A DNA stretch of 64,000 nucleotides from Pogona vitticeps (Eukaryota; Chordata; Lepidosauria; Squamata; Agamidae): NCBI RefSeq assembly GCF_051106095.1, contig NC_135786.1:26563001-26627000 (forward strand). Direction: 5' to 3'. The position numbers and the translations under genes were made by a program. Of the stretch, positions 13,331-57,508 are shown piece after piece. How positions within the stretch are numbered: position 1 is the stretch's first letter; each line of letters starts with the position of its first letter. The notes under the pieces were generated by a model. That model searched no databases. It worked only from the letters and a program-made list of their open reading frames with translations, and had not been told where the DNA came from.

Positions 13331-13565
13331 AGACTCAGTTGCTCTCTTCCTTCCTTATTGAGCCAGATGAACAAATAGACAGATATAAGGCAATTTTCCA
13401 TATTCCTCTCCCTGAAATCTTATAGAGGATTCATGATGGCTGTAGTCTCTCAATTGCAACAGAATATTAGTCTTGAATATATGTATGTACCTCTCATCTC
13501 ATCAATGTAGGGTGTAAAAGGCAGATGTCCATCAAATAACCAACGAATGCTGCCATGTCTTAAAG

Positions 13566-13701
13566 CAGTGGTTTCCAACCTATGGTCCCCAGATATTCTT
13601 GGAGTACAGCTCCCAGAAATCCTGGGCAGCACAGATAGTGGTGAAGGTTTCCAGGAGTTTTAGTCCAAGAACTGCTGGGGACCCAAGATTGGGAACCACT
13701 G
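13566..13701. mobile_element. 136-bp hAT MITE, copy 1
   Basis: Starts CAGTGGTTTCCAACCTATGG and ends in the reverse complement of the same motif (GGGAACCACTG). The body reads TTCTTGG...CTCCCAGAAATCCTGG. The flanking 8-mers are TCTTAAAG and CCTTATAG (6 of 8 identical), a decayed hAT-type target duplication. It has exactly the same length as the copies at 19.3 and 37.6 kb. Confidence 0.85.
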
Positions 13702-15565
13702 CCTTATAGACTACCACATTTTATTTGGTACTGTAGATCAGAAGCATAGAGTATAGCCACAGTAGACTGCAACCTCTGATAGATGTGTGCAGCTGTCATA
13801 GACAACATCCAGTAGATAGTTATATCCCATGCATCTGAAGAAGTGGGCTATAGTCCATGAAAGCTGATTCCAAATAAATCGTGTGCCAGTCTTTGAAGTA
13901 CTGCAAGTCTGTTGCTTTTCCTACAGCGAACTGAGGGTGCAATCAAATGGCAAACAAATCTCACATCTGATCATGCTGGGAATGGTTGCTTCTGTCTCTA
14001 CAGGAATCACTGCAACCCAGGTCTCCCCCACTGCATAAAAGTAGCCCTACCACTGGATCAAAAAGGTACAACTTAGCCATGGAGTGGGGTCAGGCTAGTT
14101 TGTTGTCTCCTGTACATTGTGTGATTGCTGGAAAATAGCTCAGACTAGTCTGTGCCACAAGTAGCTCAACATGTGAGCTGTTTCTCTGTCCGATCACACC
14201 CTAATGCAACTATCCAGCTGAAAGTGGAATGAAGTCTGTTTAGATAGGGAGTGTATCAATCACTGGGTAAAAGGAACAGTGGTTGCTTGGGAACCTCTGG
14301 CAGTATGTTGTAATAAAGAGAGTGCTAGGCAATGGATCCTTGGGGTAATCTTGCAAAGCTAATTTAAAATTTTATACCTTTCCTAGCAGACTAAATGACC
14401 CACCCACACCATCATCTCTTTGGGCTAGTATGGGTGTAACACACTGTGTGGCCAAACACATTCCGTTTTTTTTTAGGGGGGGTGTACTGCTTTGCACACC
14501 TCCGCAGTTGGCACACAGAAATCTTGTACAAGCATGGCTGAGAAAGACTGCAGAATGCCAAACATGTTAGAGCTATTTGGCAGTAATTCTGGCACAAAAC
14601 TTGGAAAAGGTTGGGGTTTGTGTGTGTATGTGTGTGTGTGGAAGACGAACATCCAGAACAACTTTCAGAATCCAGTAGTCATGCTGATTGGGAAATGCCC
14701 AGGACTGTACTAATAATTTTTGAAAACCCTTGCCTAAGCCCTGTTCTATCAATATTAGTTTTGTTGGGAAATGGCCTTGGATTCTGGGTTTTGTTTAGAA
14801 GTGTGTGGACATTCCAGCATGGGTCCAGATTATGAAGATTTTTACACTAAGCATTTCTGAGTCATTGCAATTTTTTAACTCATTTTTTCCATAGAAAGGT
14901 GAAGGAAAACCATTTTTAACTTGAATGTGCTTTTGCAATGACAGTGACAGTATGCCATTTCTGCAAAACCTTGCTGAAGCAGGGAACATATGCTGTCTTG
15001 TTCCAACACTTAAAAAAAGTTTTAGAATGTGGAAAAATGCAGTTTTTGGCAGGTAGAACATTCAATAATATTTTAATAGCCCTTTAAATGGCAAAATCCT
15101 TTACTTATCTATACGGCAATCCTTCCTTAAGGACATTACGTTTATCTACTTCATGAGATGGAGAGCTGAGTTTGAGAATTGACCGAGAAGCCACTGAGAT
15201 TTACAAGAGCAGAACTATACCTGAATATTGATTCTAACACAGGAAGCAAGAAGCTCTTCTGATGACTGAGGAAGTACTTTCAGAGGAACTAAAACCATTG
15301 ATCTCACTCAATGTAAGGTGGTTTCATCCAGGAGACCACACTAGTGGGGGAAGAAAATCAAAAGGATGAGGAGTTTCAGAGGCTCAACATTCAAATGACT
15401 GTATTCTTCCTATCATTTCAGAAAGTTGTCAAGAGGATAGTTAAGAGGCCAGAATAAATGTGAGAAACGTAAAAGTAGTAGACTTTGTCTAGACGGGCGG
15501 GGTACAAGTTCAATAAAAGTAAAAGTAAAGTAAAAGTGCAATGAGAGTTGTCATTGTCTAGTTAG
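13702..15565. other. Intergenic stretch, mostly anonymous
   Basis: Contains 'GAAGTGGGCTATAGTCCATG' at about 13839, part of the dispersed repeat also seen at 45.1 and 47.3 kb, and a short GT run at 14617-14641. No exon is seen. Confidence 0.4.
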
Positions 15566-15750
15566 GTACTGTCAAGTTGGAACTTGACAGTAGGGCTTTC
15601 AAATAGGGCTTCCAAGGTAAGTGAGATATTTAAGGAGTGGTTTTACCAGTTCTACTCCTCAAGTATGTTTCCATGACCAAATGGGAATTCAAACCTTGAT
15701 CTCCAGAATCCTCGTCCATCACTCTATCCACTCCACCAGATTGGATATCT
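15566..15750 (-). repeat. tRNA-derived SINE, antisense
   Basis: The antisense of 2858-3045: the tail GTTGGAACTTGACAGT at the left, and B- and A-box-like segments at the right (GGAATTCAAACC; CTCTATCCACTCCACCAGAT). Confidence 0.6.
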
Positions 15751-16018
15751 ATAGAGGAACTAGTATTTACATATTTACTATGGGGAACGAAAGCTACAGG
15801 GGTTCCAGTCCACATAAATATTATCCATAGAAGCAATTCTGAATAACTGAAAAAGTGCAGGCATGGGTTGTGTTTACTTGATCTCAAGAGGAATTTTGGA
15901 TGTTCTGGATGCACATTGTTCTTCACTGTTTCTTCTTGAGTGCCTGGCCTGTGACATGGCATATGGAAAGAATTCCCATGGAAAATCCTTGTATCTCTAA
16001 CCTGGTAACTAGGAGCCA

Positions 16019-16123
<105 letters not shown>

Positions 16124-16559
16124 CCATTCAGCTCAGTGATGGGCAACTTCAGAAGGCTTGAGGACTAGTTCTTTATACTTGGGATTCACTGGAGATGGTA
16201 GCAGCCATGAACATCAGCAAAATTTACAAAATAAAATAAAAATCAGATATTTCAAGAAGTTCTCTTGTAGACCCGTCATACTATTTTATTGCAAAACAAT
16301 GGCACATACCTTCTGTAAATTTATTTGTTTGTTGCTGATGGGGAGGCATCTGGTGCTTGTAAAAATGGCTTTGGAGGGCTATGTGTGATCCCTGGGTCGC
16401 ACATTGTCTGTGCCCCATCTGGCTCATGCTGGCTTACTTTGCTGACTGGTGATGAAGCCTAATCTCTGTTGATTACAAATTACAATCCATGAAACAGGGG
16501 GTGAACCAAGGATGTTCTGCTTGCAAACATACATGCTGAGCCCACAGCTCTTTTTCCTA

Positions 16560-16690
16560 CTTGTTACATTTATATCCTGCCTTCCCTCCACTGATCTCCA
16601 GGCAGTGTACCTGATTCCGCTCCATCCATGTTATCCTCATAACAGCCCTGCAAAGGAGGCCAGCAGGAAGAAGTAGAAAAGGCTCATGGT
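16560..16690. repeat. Ancient SINE/LINE tail fragment
   Basis: 'TTTATATCCTGCCTTCCCTC ... CTCATAACAGCCCTGCAAAG' is the conserved 'tttatatcctgcc ... cctcacaacaaccctg' motif common to old vertebrate L2/MIR-like 3' ends. A similar fragment occurs at 41790-41930. Confidence 0.45.
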
Positions 16691-17195
16691 GACCCAATAA
16701 ATTACCTGTCTAAGTGGAGGGTTAGCCACCAGAGAGCAGTCCTTGTCCATGATCTGCTGCTGACCACAACAAAAAAAAACACAGAAAGGTGCAGGAAGAT
16801 TCCTCTTTTAAAGCAGACCATTGTGTCAGGTAGGTTCATGTCTATCTTTCTCCTAAGTCGACAGCGACACCCATGCTTCCCTTTGTCTGAGAGCTCCTGG
16901 GGAATTGGTGGCCACCACACATGGATGGCACCTGGTTTATGAGGATCGGATATGCCAAATCAGGATATCAGAGAGACCTAAGAAACACACACACCCCTGC
17001 CAACATTCCTGGAAGCTGGCATTCTGAAAGCAGGCATAGGAGCTGGTCTTTCTCCCTCTGATTCCCTGCTCACTCCTCTTTTCCTCTGCCTCTTTCTCTC
17101 TCTCTCACCCCTGCTATTGTTTCCTCTTTTTTTCCTGTCTTCCTTTTTTTAAAAAAAAATCATTTGTCTTATGCTACACTGCGGGGGTTTGTTCC

Positions 17196-17203
17196 CTGAT
17201 TGG
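17196..17203 (-). promoter_or_regulatory. Inverted CCAAT box (NF-Y type)
   Basis: CTGATTGGT reads ACCAATCAG on the other strand, a full match to the usual NF-Y context. It stands about 490 bases before the EMILIN3 ATG and about 160-190 bases before the TATA-like element, at the edge of the GC-rich region. Confidence 0.5.
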
Positions 17204-17685
17204 TAGGGGTGAGTATTTCAAAGACCAGGCGGCAGGAGGAGGGGATGGATGGAATATTATGCTAATCCAAGAGGAGCGGGACCCGCCTCTCTCCCTGGCT
17301 CCTCTACTAGGGGAGCCGGTGCTGCCCGAAGCCGAGCGAAGAGCAAGGAAAGGTACAAAAGAGGCTTGCGCTGGAGGATCCCCGCTCCACCAAGAGCCCC
17401 GAGAGCACCGCTTTTCAGCCGGCTTCGAGAGTGTCCGGTCGTCCCTCGGCCGTCTCCGTTCCTTGGGAGGATTCGCCCGCGTCTTGGCAAGAAGGTGGCA
17501 TCGGAGGTTGGAGGGAGGGGAGCTTCGAGGCACCTTCTTCCTTTCACCCCCCCACCCCCACCCCACCCCACTCCGTTTGGCACACCAGCTCCAGCCACGA
17601 TCCCTTCTCCGGCGGACCTTGTGGTGGGGAGCGATTGGGAGAGCCTTCTAGTCGTGGTGGATCTGGCTCACTCTCCACGGAGAAC

Positions 17686-49905
<32,220 letters not shown>

Positions 49906-51690
49906 CTATAGGGAGCCCAAAGAACAACTAACTTATACCATGTGGACTCCAGTGTGACGGTGCCAGGATTTTATTTGTGTTTTGGAGGGGTGAGGGAAGG
50001 TTACTAAATGTTAAAAGCTGCTATAATCCTTTCTTTTTCCTATGAATGACACTTTTCACTACAGCTTAAGCTGTACATTTGCCATTACTGTACTCTCTGT
50101 GGATACTGAGCAGCTGTACTAATGTAGCAAAGTGCCTTCCCATAGATGGGGCCATGTTTGGATTACATTTCCAATATGTGGTTCAGTTCAGGAAGAAACT
50201 GGAGACAGATGTGTCGGATGGACTCTTTGCTTTGGGAATAATTTAAACCCTGCTATTTAAGAGCTGGGAAAGGAGAAAATCAACTCCTGACGAATATATT
50301 AATCCACAGGAAGTTAAGGTCTGGTTCAGGGACCATTCAAAACAAGACCATCCGCTACAAGGAAACGGATTTCAGCTGAGACATATTTTTCCCTTCCACG
50401 TTGAACAAAATCTAGACTGGAATTCTTCACAGCAATATTGACTGGGGCAAAGATGTGGGACATATAGGCAGAAATCAACAGGGATTGTATGAGTGCATTC
50501 AGTAATACCGCTCAGCGCACAATCAGCTCTCCCATGCCACTCCCGTCTTGGTTACATAATTCATACCCATTTCTCCTGTTGGTGTCCTCAAGCACTGTGT
50601 GCAGTCTGCTGTTTGCATGGACAAAGGCATGATGGGGGAGTGCAGGATCCATCGACTTCGTAAACAGCTTCTTGCAACTCTGGGGAGCAGAGGCAGAGAG
50701 CACATGCAGCTATAATAGTGCTAGCTGTAGTCACATTGTGCTCTTACACAAGGGGTGGTAAGAAAGTAGGGGTAGGGAAAGTTTTTAAAAATTGGATTGT
50801 TCTTCCCAGAATCCATCAAACAAAGTCCTGTGGTGTCTGGGGGATTCTGGAAGCTGTAGTTCAGAAAAACAACATCCACATTTGCTCCCTGACCATGTAG
50901 GAAAAAGGAAGAAAGGAAACTTCCTGGTGTAAAAAATAACTATGGTTTGGTTTGGTTTGTTTAATTCAGAGCATATTTGAAAATGAAATCTTTCTCAGGG
51001 GCACCTCTTGAGCAACCAGTTATAGTCCTGTTTATATTGTACTTATTTATCTGGAAGATATATACCCTACTTTTCAACAAAATGGTTCTCAAGACAGCTT
51101 CCCAGTAGAAGCTTATAAGAATGCAACATGCACATCTAAACCCACATAGGTTCTCTGGCCAATGGAGCACAACATGCATCCCTCCAGATTTGCAGTATGA
51201 GGGCAACTGGCAAGCAAAGCAGCATGTTCTTTCAAGAGCCTAGGCATTTTAATCCAAAAAAACTTAACCTTTCCAAGTTGCCTCTCTTTTGGACAGGCAA
51301 ATGTGTCCTTGGCATAATATTCTTGTTGTGAAGGTGCAGCCGCTCGTAAGCCCTTGGTCTCCATGTCAACGGCTGGAACCTGAGTGAGTAGCAAAAAGGA
51401 ATGACTAGAATGTCCATTTTGTATTTTGATAAAAACATACTAAACTCCCTCTTCCTGAATCAATATACACACTATAATTAAGATGCCTTTCAGCATTCAC
51501 ACTTGTCACAATTGTGTGATGCAGCTATCTGGCCTAGCCAGTGTAAACAAAGGGTTGAAAATGCACATAAAACCATGTAAAATTTTAAAATCAAAAAAGG
51601 GGAAGGAAAAAATAGGAAATTTCCTTACACTTCTTTAAAAAGCTGCAAACTGATATATCAGTGGAATAAAATTAAAGTAAGGATCAGGAA
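49906..51690 (+). other. EMILIN3: EMILIN3 3' UTR, probable extent
   Basis: Non-coding sequence after the stop. The first canonical AATAAA on the + strand lies at 51665-51670, which would give a 3' UTR of nearly 1.8 kb; another AATAAA lies at 51831-51836. An earlier non-canonical site cannot be excluded. A short segment at 50790-50870 resembles the dispersed 'CCCAGAATCC ... GCTGTAGTTC' MITE-type repeat, so part of the UTR may be repeat-derived. Confidence 0.45.
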
Positions 51691-51699
51691 ATTGTGAAA

Positions 51700-52250
51700 T
51701 TGAGAGAACCAGAATGTACGGATTCATCCATTCCTGGTTGTAAAATACTATCTAAGGAATGTAGGATTAAAACTGCATGTTCAAGAGTGCTCCAGGGCAA
51801 GAACTCATCTCAAAACACATTCAGTTCAGTAATAAAAAAAATTCCCCATGTACTTTTAAAGGTTTTCTTCTTTCCTTTTTCCTATGATTGCTGCCTTCTT
51901 TCTCTCTTTGTTGTTCCCTATAGATTACAACCGCCATGTAAAAGTTTACATTAAATTACTAGGTACGGCAGCTGTTGTTACATAGCTTAGAGAATCATAG
52001 CCCATAAACACCTTGTCATTTAATGAGCTTTACCTGGAACAAGGTGGATTGGCTTCATGAAATATCTTCAAAAACAGGATGGGAAGAATTTGAGCTTTTA
52101 GTAAATTGGGAGAAAGCAAAACTAACAAATTAGTCCATTTCTAGCTGACAGTTATATCCCATCTTTCTCCCAATAAAGGGATTCAAGATGGCTTGCAGAA
52201 TATTTTTGAAAACAAACACAGTCAGTTACCTGAAGCCTCCAGGACTAGAA
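51700..52250. other. Inter-gene stretch after the EMILIN3 3' UTR
   Basis: AT-rich, with no recognised gene. 'TATATCCCATCTTTCTCCCA ... GGATTCAAGATGGCTTGCAG' at about 52145-52200 is another old L2-like 3' fragment in antisense. Confidence 0.4.
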
Positions 52251-52254
52251 ATAT

Positions 52255-53345
52255 TCTTTTCTGCTTACAGAAGGACTAGGAGGAGGAGGCCACTTTGGCC
52301 TCCCTCAGGAGATATTTCCACAAAAGGCCCTGTCTTGTATCCTCACCAGGCATTCCTGTGAAGGTGATGGGACTGAGAGGCCTCCAGGAAAACCTTAAAA
52401 CCTTGGGGGCTGATCAGAGCCTCAAAGGGGCTATGGTTGATTGGGTTGTGAACATTATTAATTCATCACTGAGGGAGGGAATGCTTCTTTCCCACTTAAA
52501 AGAAACTATTGTCCGACCCATCATCAAACACCCCCAGTTAGCGTTGGACAACCTTAATGATTTCTGTCCGATCGCTAACATACCATTCTTGGGCAAGGTG
52601 ATCGATAGAGTGGTGGCGAATCAGCTGCAGTCATACCTGGAGAAGCAGGATTGCCTTGACCCATTCCAGTATGGATTTGGGTTGTGACAGAGTACTAAGA
52701 CGATACTTGTTGTGCTGCAGGATAACCTTTCAAGGGAGGCTGACAGGGGCAGATGCATCCTGTCGGTACTCCTAGATCTCTCAGCAGCTTTTGATACTGT
52801 TGACCATGGTATCCTCCAGGACGGGGTCTCTGAGGTTGGGAATTGGGGGCTTAACATTGAGCTGGCTCTGATCCTTCCTCAAAGACCATGTCCAGAGAGT
52901 TCAGCTAGGGCAGGAGGTGTCGGCACCTTGTACCCTTTGGTACGGGGGTTGCTCAGGGATCAGCACTCTCCCCAATGCTGTTTAATATCTATGTTAAGCC
53001 ATTGGGGGAGGTCATCAGGAGATTTGCGGTAGGGTATCATGATGACATGTAGCTCTTATCTGTGCATTACCACAGTTTGGGCCCAGGTTACTTGTCAGAG
53101 CATCTCTCCTTAATGTTATCTGTCCAACCCACAAGATCATCCCAGTCGAGTCTTTCCCAGGTGGCCACTCCAAGGGAGGCCCACAAAGGTAAGGTCTTCT
53201 TTGTGGTGGCTCTAACTCTGTGAAACCAGCTTCCGGAGGAGCTCTGCCTAGGGCCTTCCATGTGGACTTTTAGGAAGCAATTAAAGACATTGTTTTTCAG
53301 GGAGGCTTTCCACACCGACCCCAGCTGACTACCTCCCCCCTCCAT
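52255..53345 (+). mobile_element. L2-like LINE, internally deleted
   Basis: Encodes reverse-transcriptase motifs in order: LKETIVRPIIKHPQLALDNL, FCPIANIPFLGKVIDRVVAN, YLEKQDCLDPFQYGFGL then a stop, ILSVLLDLSAAFDTVDHGIL (palm), LFNIYVKPLGEVIRRFAVGY with a deletion that removes part of the YADD motif, then a jump to the C-terminal VATPREAHKGKVFFVVALTL and NQLPEELCLGPSMWTFRKQL. The order and the LDLSAAFDTVDHGIL wording are of the L2 type. It is the same family as the antisense fragment at 10.9-11.6 kb (shared VATPRE motif). Clade placement is by eye. Confidence 0.8.
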
Positions 53346-54473
53346 TTTTTTCTTTTTCTTTCCCCTCCTCTTATTCCCTTTCCTCTGTCCACTCTGGGAA
53401 TAGTCAGTGCCACCTAGCTTTTTTAGGGTTATTGCTGTTTGTTTTAATATCTCTATTTTTAGTAAATTTTGACTACAACTTTCACAATTCACTAAGCAGC
53501 TCCACTGGTGATTTCAAAGAGCTGCAGTCTTATCAGTTTTCCCTCCTCTAGATGTAACAAGGAAGTTATTCTCTGTATGGAACCATTTCCAACCAGGAAA
53601 CTACTGCAGCATCTTTGACTATCTGTACTTTTCCGAACTTCTGAAAGACAAATAGAATACATTAGATTAGTGCTCTCTGGAGGTAACTATGTCTGACTGG
53701 ATCCGATACCTCCAGGGACGGGCATAGCTGGTACACTGGTTTTAACTGTGTAGGTCCACGTCTCATTATTGCCAAGACATAGACATCCACATTGAAGGAT
53801 CAATCCGAGAATTCACCCAAGCTATGAAGCTGACAGACGTGTCCATCTCTTTCTGGCAGTTTCTCCCCTGTCCTGATGAAGAGTTCTCCTCCATATAGGT
53901 GTTAAGGACCAGTTTCCACAGAAACAGCCAAAGCTCGTACCTACTTTCAGATATATTCATGATGATGTGCAGAAAAGCAGACCTTGGAAGAGTGACTGTT
54001 TTGGACCACATCCTCTAGAATACTCCAGTCACTATGGCCAAGTTCCTAAACAGAGAGAGACAAAGAGAGGGAGGGAAGGAGGGAAGACAACATTGATAGA
54101 TTTTTACAAGCTTCCAATGAATGACTGAAGCATTGTGAAGAACACCCAGAAGTGAATGATCCCAGGGAACATAAACCAGACATCCATGCAAGCTCACAAA
54201 ACACTTGCAAGCAGCTGTAGGTGAAGGAAATGCTGCAGGCTGTGCACAGGTCACTTCACCAGTATGTTCCTTCTTGTGATTGTGAAAATAAGCAGTGAGT
54301 GCTCATGTGAGGAAACAAACAACAGTACGAACCAGCCCAGGGACGGCACTGGTGTCCGATTTGATATTTGGGGTCAGGTCACATATCTGCTGGATAGATA
54401 TCTGGCACACAACAGGGACCCGTGGTCTCATCCCCATTCTTCTCCATCTTGTATAACACAATGGGCCAGAATT
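53346..54473. other. Inter-gene stretch with no recognised gene
   Basis: It contains the pyrimidine-rich run at 53334-53390 that trails the LINE; otherwise anonymous. Confidence 0.4.
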
Positions 54474-54600
54474 GGAGGAAGTTACTTTTTTTTAATAGAA
54501 CGGCCCAAATCTCACACAGCCAGCATAGTGAATGACTATGGTCGCCAGTGTCCATGTACGCTGAGACTTGTACTCTGAAAAGTAACTTTTCCAAACTCTG
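54474..54600. repeat. Palindromic MITE ('AGTTACTTTTTTGGACTAC' family)
   Basis: Left GGAGGAAGTTACTTTTTTTT and right, inverted, CAGAGTTTGGAAAAGTTACT, with a diverged body. It resembles 42219-42332. Confidence 0.55.
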
Positions 54601-55079
54601 TGCTGGGTATAGAAGCTTCTTTGCTGCCATAGTCATATATTCAACTCCCCTTGTGTGTGATAGGGAAGGATTGCAGGATTGCAACGGGTCCTACCACTTT
54701 GCTCTCCATGGCTCTTTTAAGGAGGACTAAGGTAATGCACATGCAGTACTTTGGACTGAAGTCAACAACATCATTTCTAGAAGTGATGCTATTAAAATAG
54801 TGATGCGCTCTGACCACACTTCTGCAGGCTGTTTATGCAGAAGCCTGCTTGGGGTCCTGTAGGACTCAATCCCCAGCTTCACACCTTGCAGGAGTGTTAA
54901 GACTCCAGTTCCTATAAATCCCTCGCCAGCTCTGCTGTTGTAGGATCAAGGGGCAAGGCCATGCAATGGGCCAAGCAGATGGTGCTTTGCAGTTAGAAAT
55001 AGTGGGAGAAATCATTTATTTCACATTTTAACAATGTGACAGTACCTGTGCTTCATGAGCAAAAATACAAAAGGATGTA

Positions 55080-55305
55080 CAGGTACATCCCCAAGTGCAG
55101 GACATAAAGTTGTGTGCTGAAGCTATAGGAAGCCAGATTTAGGCCACATATTAGGAAAAAAATACCTGTTAGAGCAGTACAACAATGGAACCAATTACCT
55201 CAGGAGGTGGTGAGCACTCCAATGCTGGATTCCTGCACTGAGCAGGGAATTGGATTTGGTGGCCTTATAGGTCCCCTTTCGACTCCATGACTCTATGATT
55301 CTATG
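55080..55305 (+). mobile_element. CR1 LINE 3' end
   Basis: GTGCTGAAGCTATAGGAAGC, CAATTACCTCAGGAGGTGGT and GGCCTTATAGGTCCCCTTTC lead into the diagnostic CR1 terminus with ATGACTCTATGATTCTATGA. It is parallel to the 3' end of the element at 23.1-24.2 kb, including the shared GCTGAAGCTATAGGAA. Confidence 0.85.
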
Positions 55306-55597
55306 AGTTTGCCTTTAATTTTCTCCTACCTTTGATCATTCTGATGCATTCAGTGTCAAAACTGTGCACAAAATACATATATTAAGGGGAATCACTTCCA
55401 ACTATTGTGCATGTTAAGACTCATGTGTGCACCAGTGTATGCACATTTCCATACACATGAAGATGAATTTCCACGTGGAGCTAGACAATCTTTGCAAGTG
55501 CAACCTCATGAATCTGTGTCTGAAAAAGAATCATCATTGTGGAGAGTGGAAAAAAGTCAGACTTGTCCATTCCTAATTACAATCTTGTCCCTTAGGC

Positions 55598-55713
55598 CAG
55601 TGGCTCCCAGTTTTGGAACCCCAGATGATCTGTTGGAGTCCAAGGTGTAGAGGCAAGAGCTTCAGGGAGCTGTAGTCCAACATCATCTTGGATCCCAGTT
55701 TGGGGAACTATTG
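55598..55713. mobile_element. hAT MITE related to the 136-bp family, decayed
   Basis: Left CAGTGGCTCCCAGTTTTGGA and right, inverted, CAATAGTTCCCCAAACTGGG, with TTGGAGTCC / TAGTCCAAC inside. It is 116 bp. Flanks CCTTAGGC and TCCTAAAC match at only 4 of 8 positions, consistent with an old insertion. Confidence 0.6.
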
Positions 55714-57178
55714 TCCTAAACAAACCACTATTTTTTTTCATTTTCAGAGTGAATGGAGAAAGTAAAACCCGTTATTGGGTTCCATCTCTCAGATGCTGTG
55801 GAACAAGGGTAGAGAACTCTGAGGCCCACTTTTGTGATTTTTGTTAAGTCAGGATAATTTAGTCTCTACATCATCACAAAAAAAGAGAATGTAGTTGGAA
55901 CTCTGTAATGTTTATCAGCAACCCTCTTCTTTCATTCTGAAGCCAGAACACATTCTCTTCTTTTCTTTCTGCATCATATCTGTATTACATTTCTCAGTTG
56001 TCCGTTTTTTCCTTTCAGGCTTTTGGTATTTTGCCCCGGGGGGGGGCTCTGCTTCTATCCCCCATCTTTCCCTCCACAAATTCCTATTTCTCTGCCTTCA
56101 GGGTCAAATGACACATTAAAGCATATGTGCATTTCTTCCTCTCACAATGTTGTTCCCTCCAGGGAGATAGATCTTTCAGAGCTATGCATTGAAGATATCA
56201 GACATGCAAATAAAGCCATGCTCTCTCCCCATTGAACAATTCTGGGAAATGGAATCCAAAACACAAAACTGCACATCTCTAAAATGTAACATGCTATGCC
56301 CTGGGTGCTTGGACAGGTGACTCACCAGTGATTCTACTATATATAAGTCAGACATCATCTTGAAATACATAAAAGTATGCCTTAAAAAGCAATCTCCTTT
56401 TTTAGAATTCTGTGACAGCAAATGGAAACTGTATTGTTGTATGGCTAATTAGTGTACCTGTAAACCAGGAGAGGGAGGGAATACCAGTCTGTGTTTATCT
56501 CTCAACAATGGTGCTAATGTTTGCGTTTAGTTTGTAACCAGGAACTTGAAGATCTTGACAATTTTTATAGTTATCTGTTTTTGGATGGCAGCATTTAAAA
56601 GGCTTAATTACTTTGTTATTGTTGTCAAGAAACAGGGCATTGTGTGTCATTTTTGAAGAAGAAAGTCAACTTTGGGGGGGAGGGGGAGGGGTTTGCTGTT
56701 CCTGTTCGGCTTTTGCCGGTGCTGGTAATAGATCATTTTTAGCCCAGTGTGTGTGTTATTTTTTTTTTAAAAAAAAATATACTGTACATTTGTTCAGATT
56801 GTTAAAACTGAAAGACAGCTTGTATGGGAGGAGGGGGGAACTTTCACCATGCTTTTCAGAATTCCATGGCTGTATTCTTCTAAACATAAAGAAATCAAAA
56901 TGTGCACAAGAAATACAGAGCACACGACTTAATGAGAAAGTGAAAAATGACTGACCTGTGAAGAGTCTATGGACAGAGTGAAGAGTTAGGGAACAGTTCC
57001 GGAGGATGGTGAGAGTTCAGGGTGTTTGTAGGAGGAGTAAATTTGTTACTGTTTGTGAAGGGACTACAAAAACTTCTGTTTAGACAGGCCACTTATGAAC
57101 CACTTAAAAAGGAGGAAATTGAACATCTAAAATGGGGCAGAAAGTGACAAGTATTTGCATACAGGATGATGATAAGCG
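55714..57178. other. Inter-gene stretch with no recognised gene
   Basis: Holds G-runs at 56037-56047 and 56674-56690 and a T/A run at 56759-56778. No exon or named repeat is seen. Confidence 0.4.
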
Positions 57179-57508
57179 TAAGGTAAAGGTAAAGGTTCCC
57201 CTTGACATTTTTAGTCCAGTCGTGTCCGACTCTAGGGGGCGGTGCCCATCCCGTTTTTCAAGCCGTAGAGCCAGCGCTTGTCCGAAGACAGTTTCCATTG
57301 TCATGTGCCCAGTGTGACTAGGGAATGCCGTTTTACCTTCCCACCGAGGTGGTACCCATTTATCAACTCTCATTTGCATGCTTTCAAACTGCTAGGTTGG
57401 CAGGAGCTGGGACAAGCAACGGGAGCTCACTCCGTCGCGTGGAGTCGATCTTACAACTGACGGTCTTTTGACCCTGCAGCACAGGCTTCTGCATTTTAGC
57501 GGTTTAAA
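57179..57508 (-). mobile_element. Sauria SINE, copy B, antisense
   Basis: Begins with the reversed tail AAGGTAAAGGTAAAGGTTCC and the BovB-like GTCGTGTCCGACTCTAGGG. It then runs through the body (CCACCGAGGTGGTACCC; TTGGCAGGAGCTGGGACAAG) to the head region (CTTCTGCATTTTAGCGG), where it stops short of the first 15-20 bases. No clear target duplication was found. Confidence 0.93.

Noticed and set aside
17174-17598. Minus-strand frames over the EMILIN3 promoter
   Set aside because: GC-rich composition leaves several frames open; there is no splice structure or known domain.
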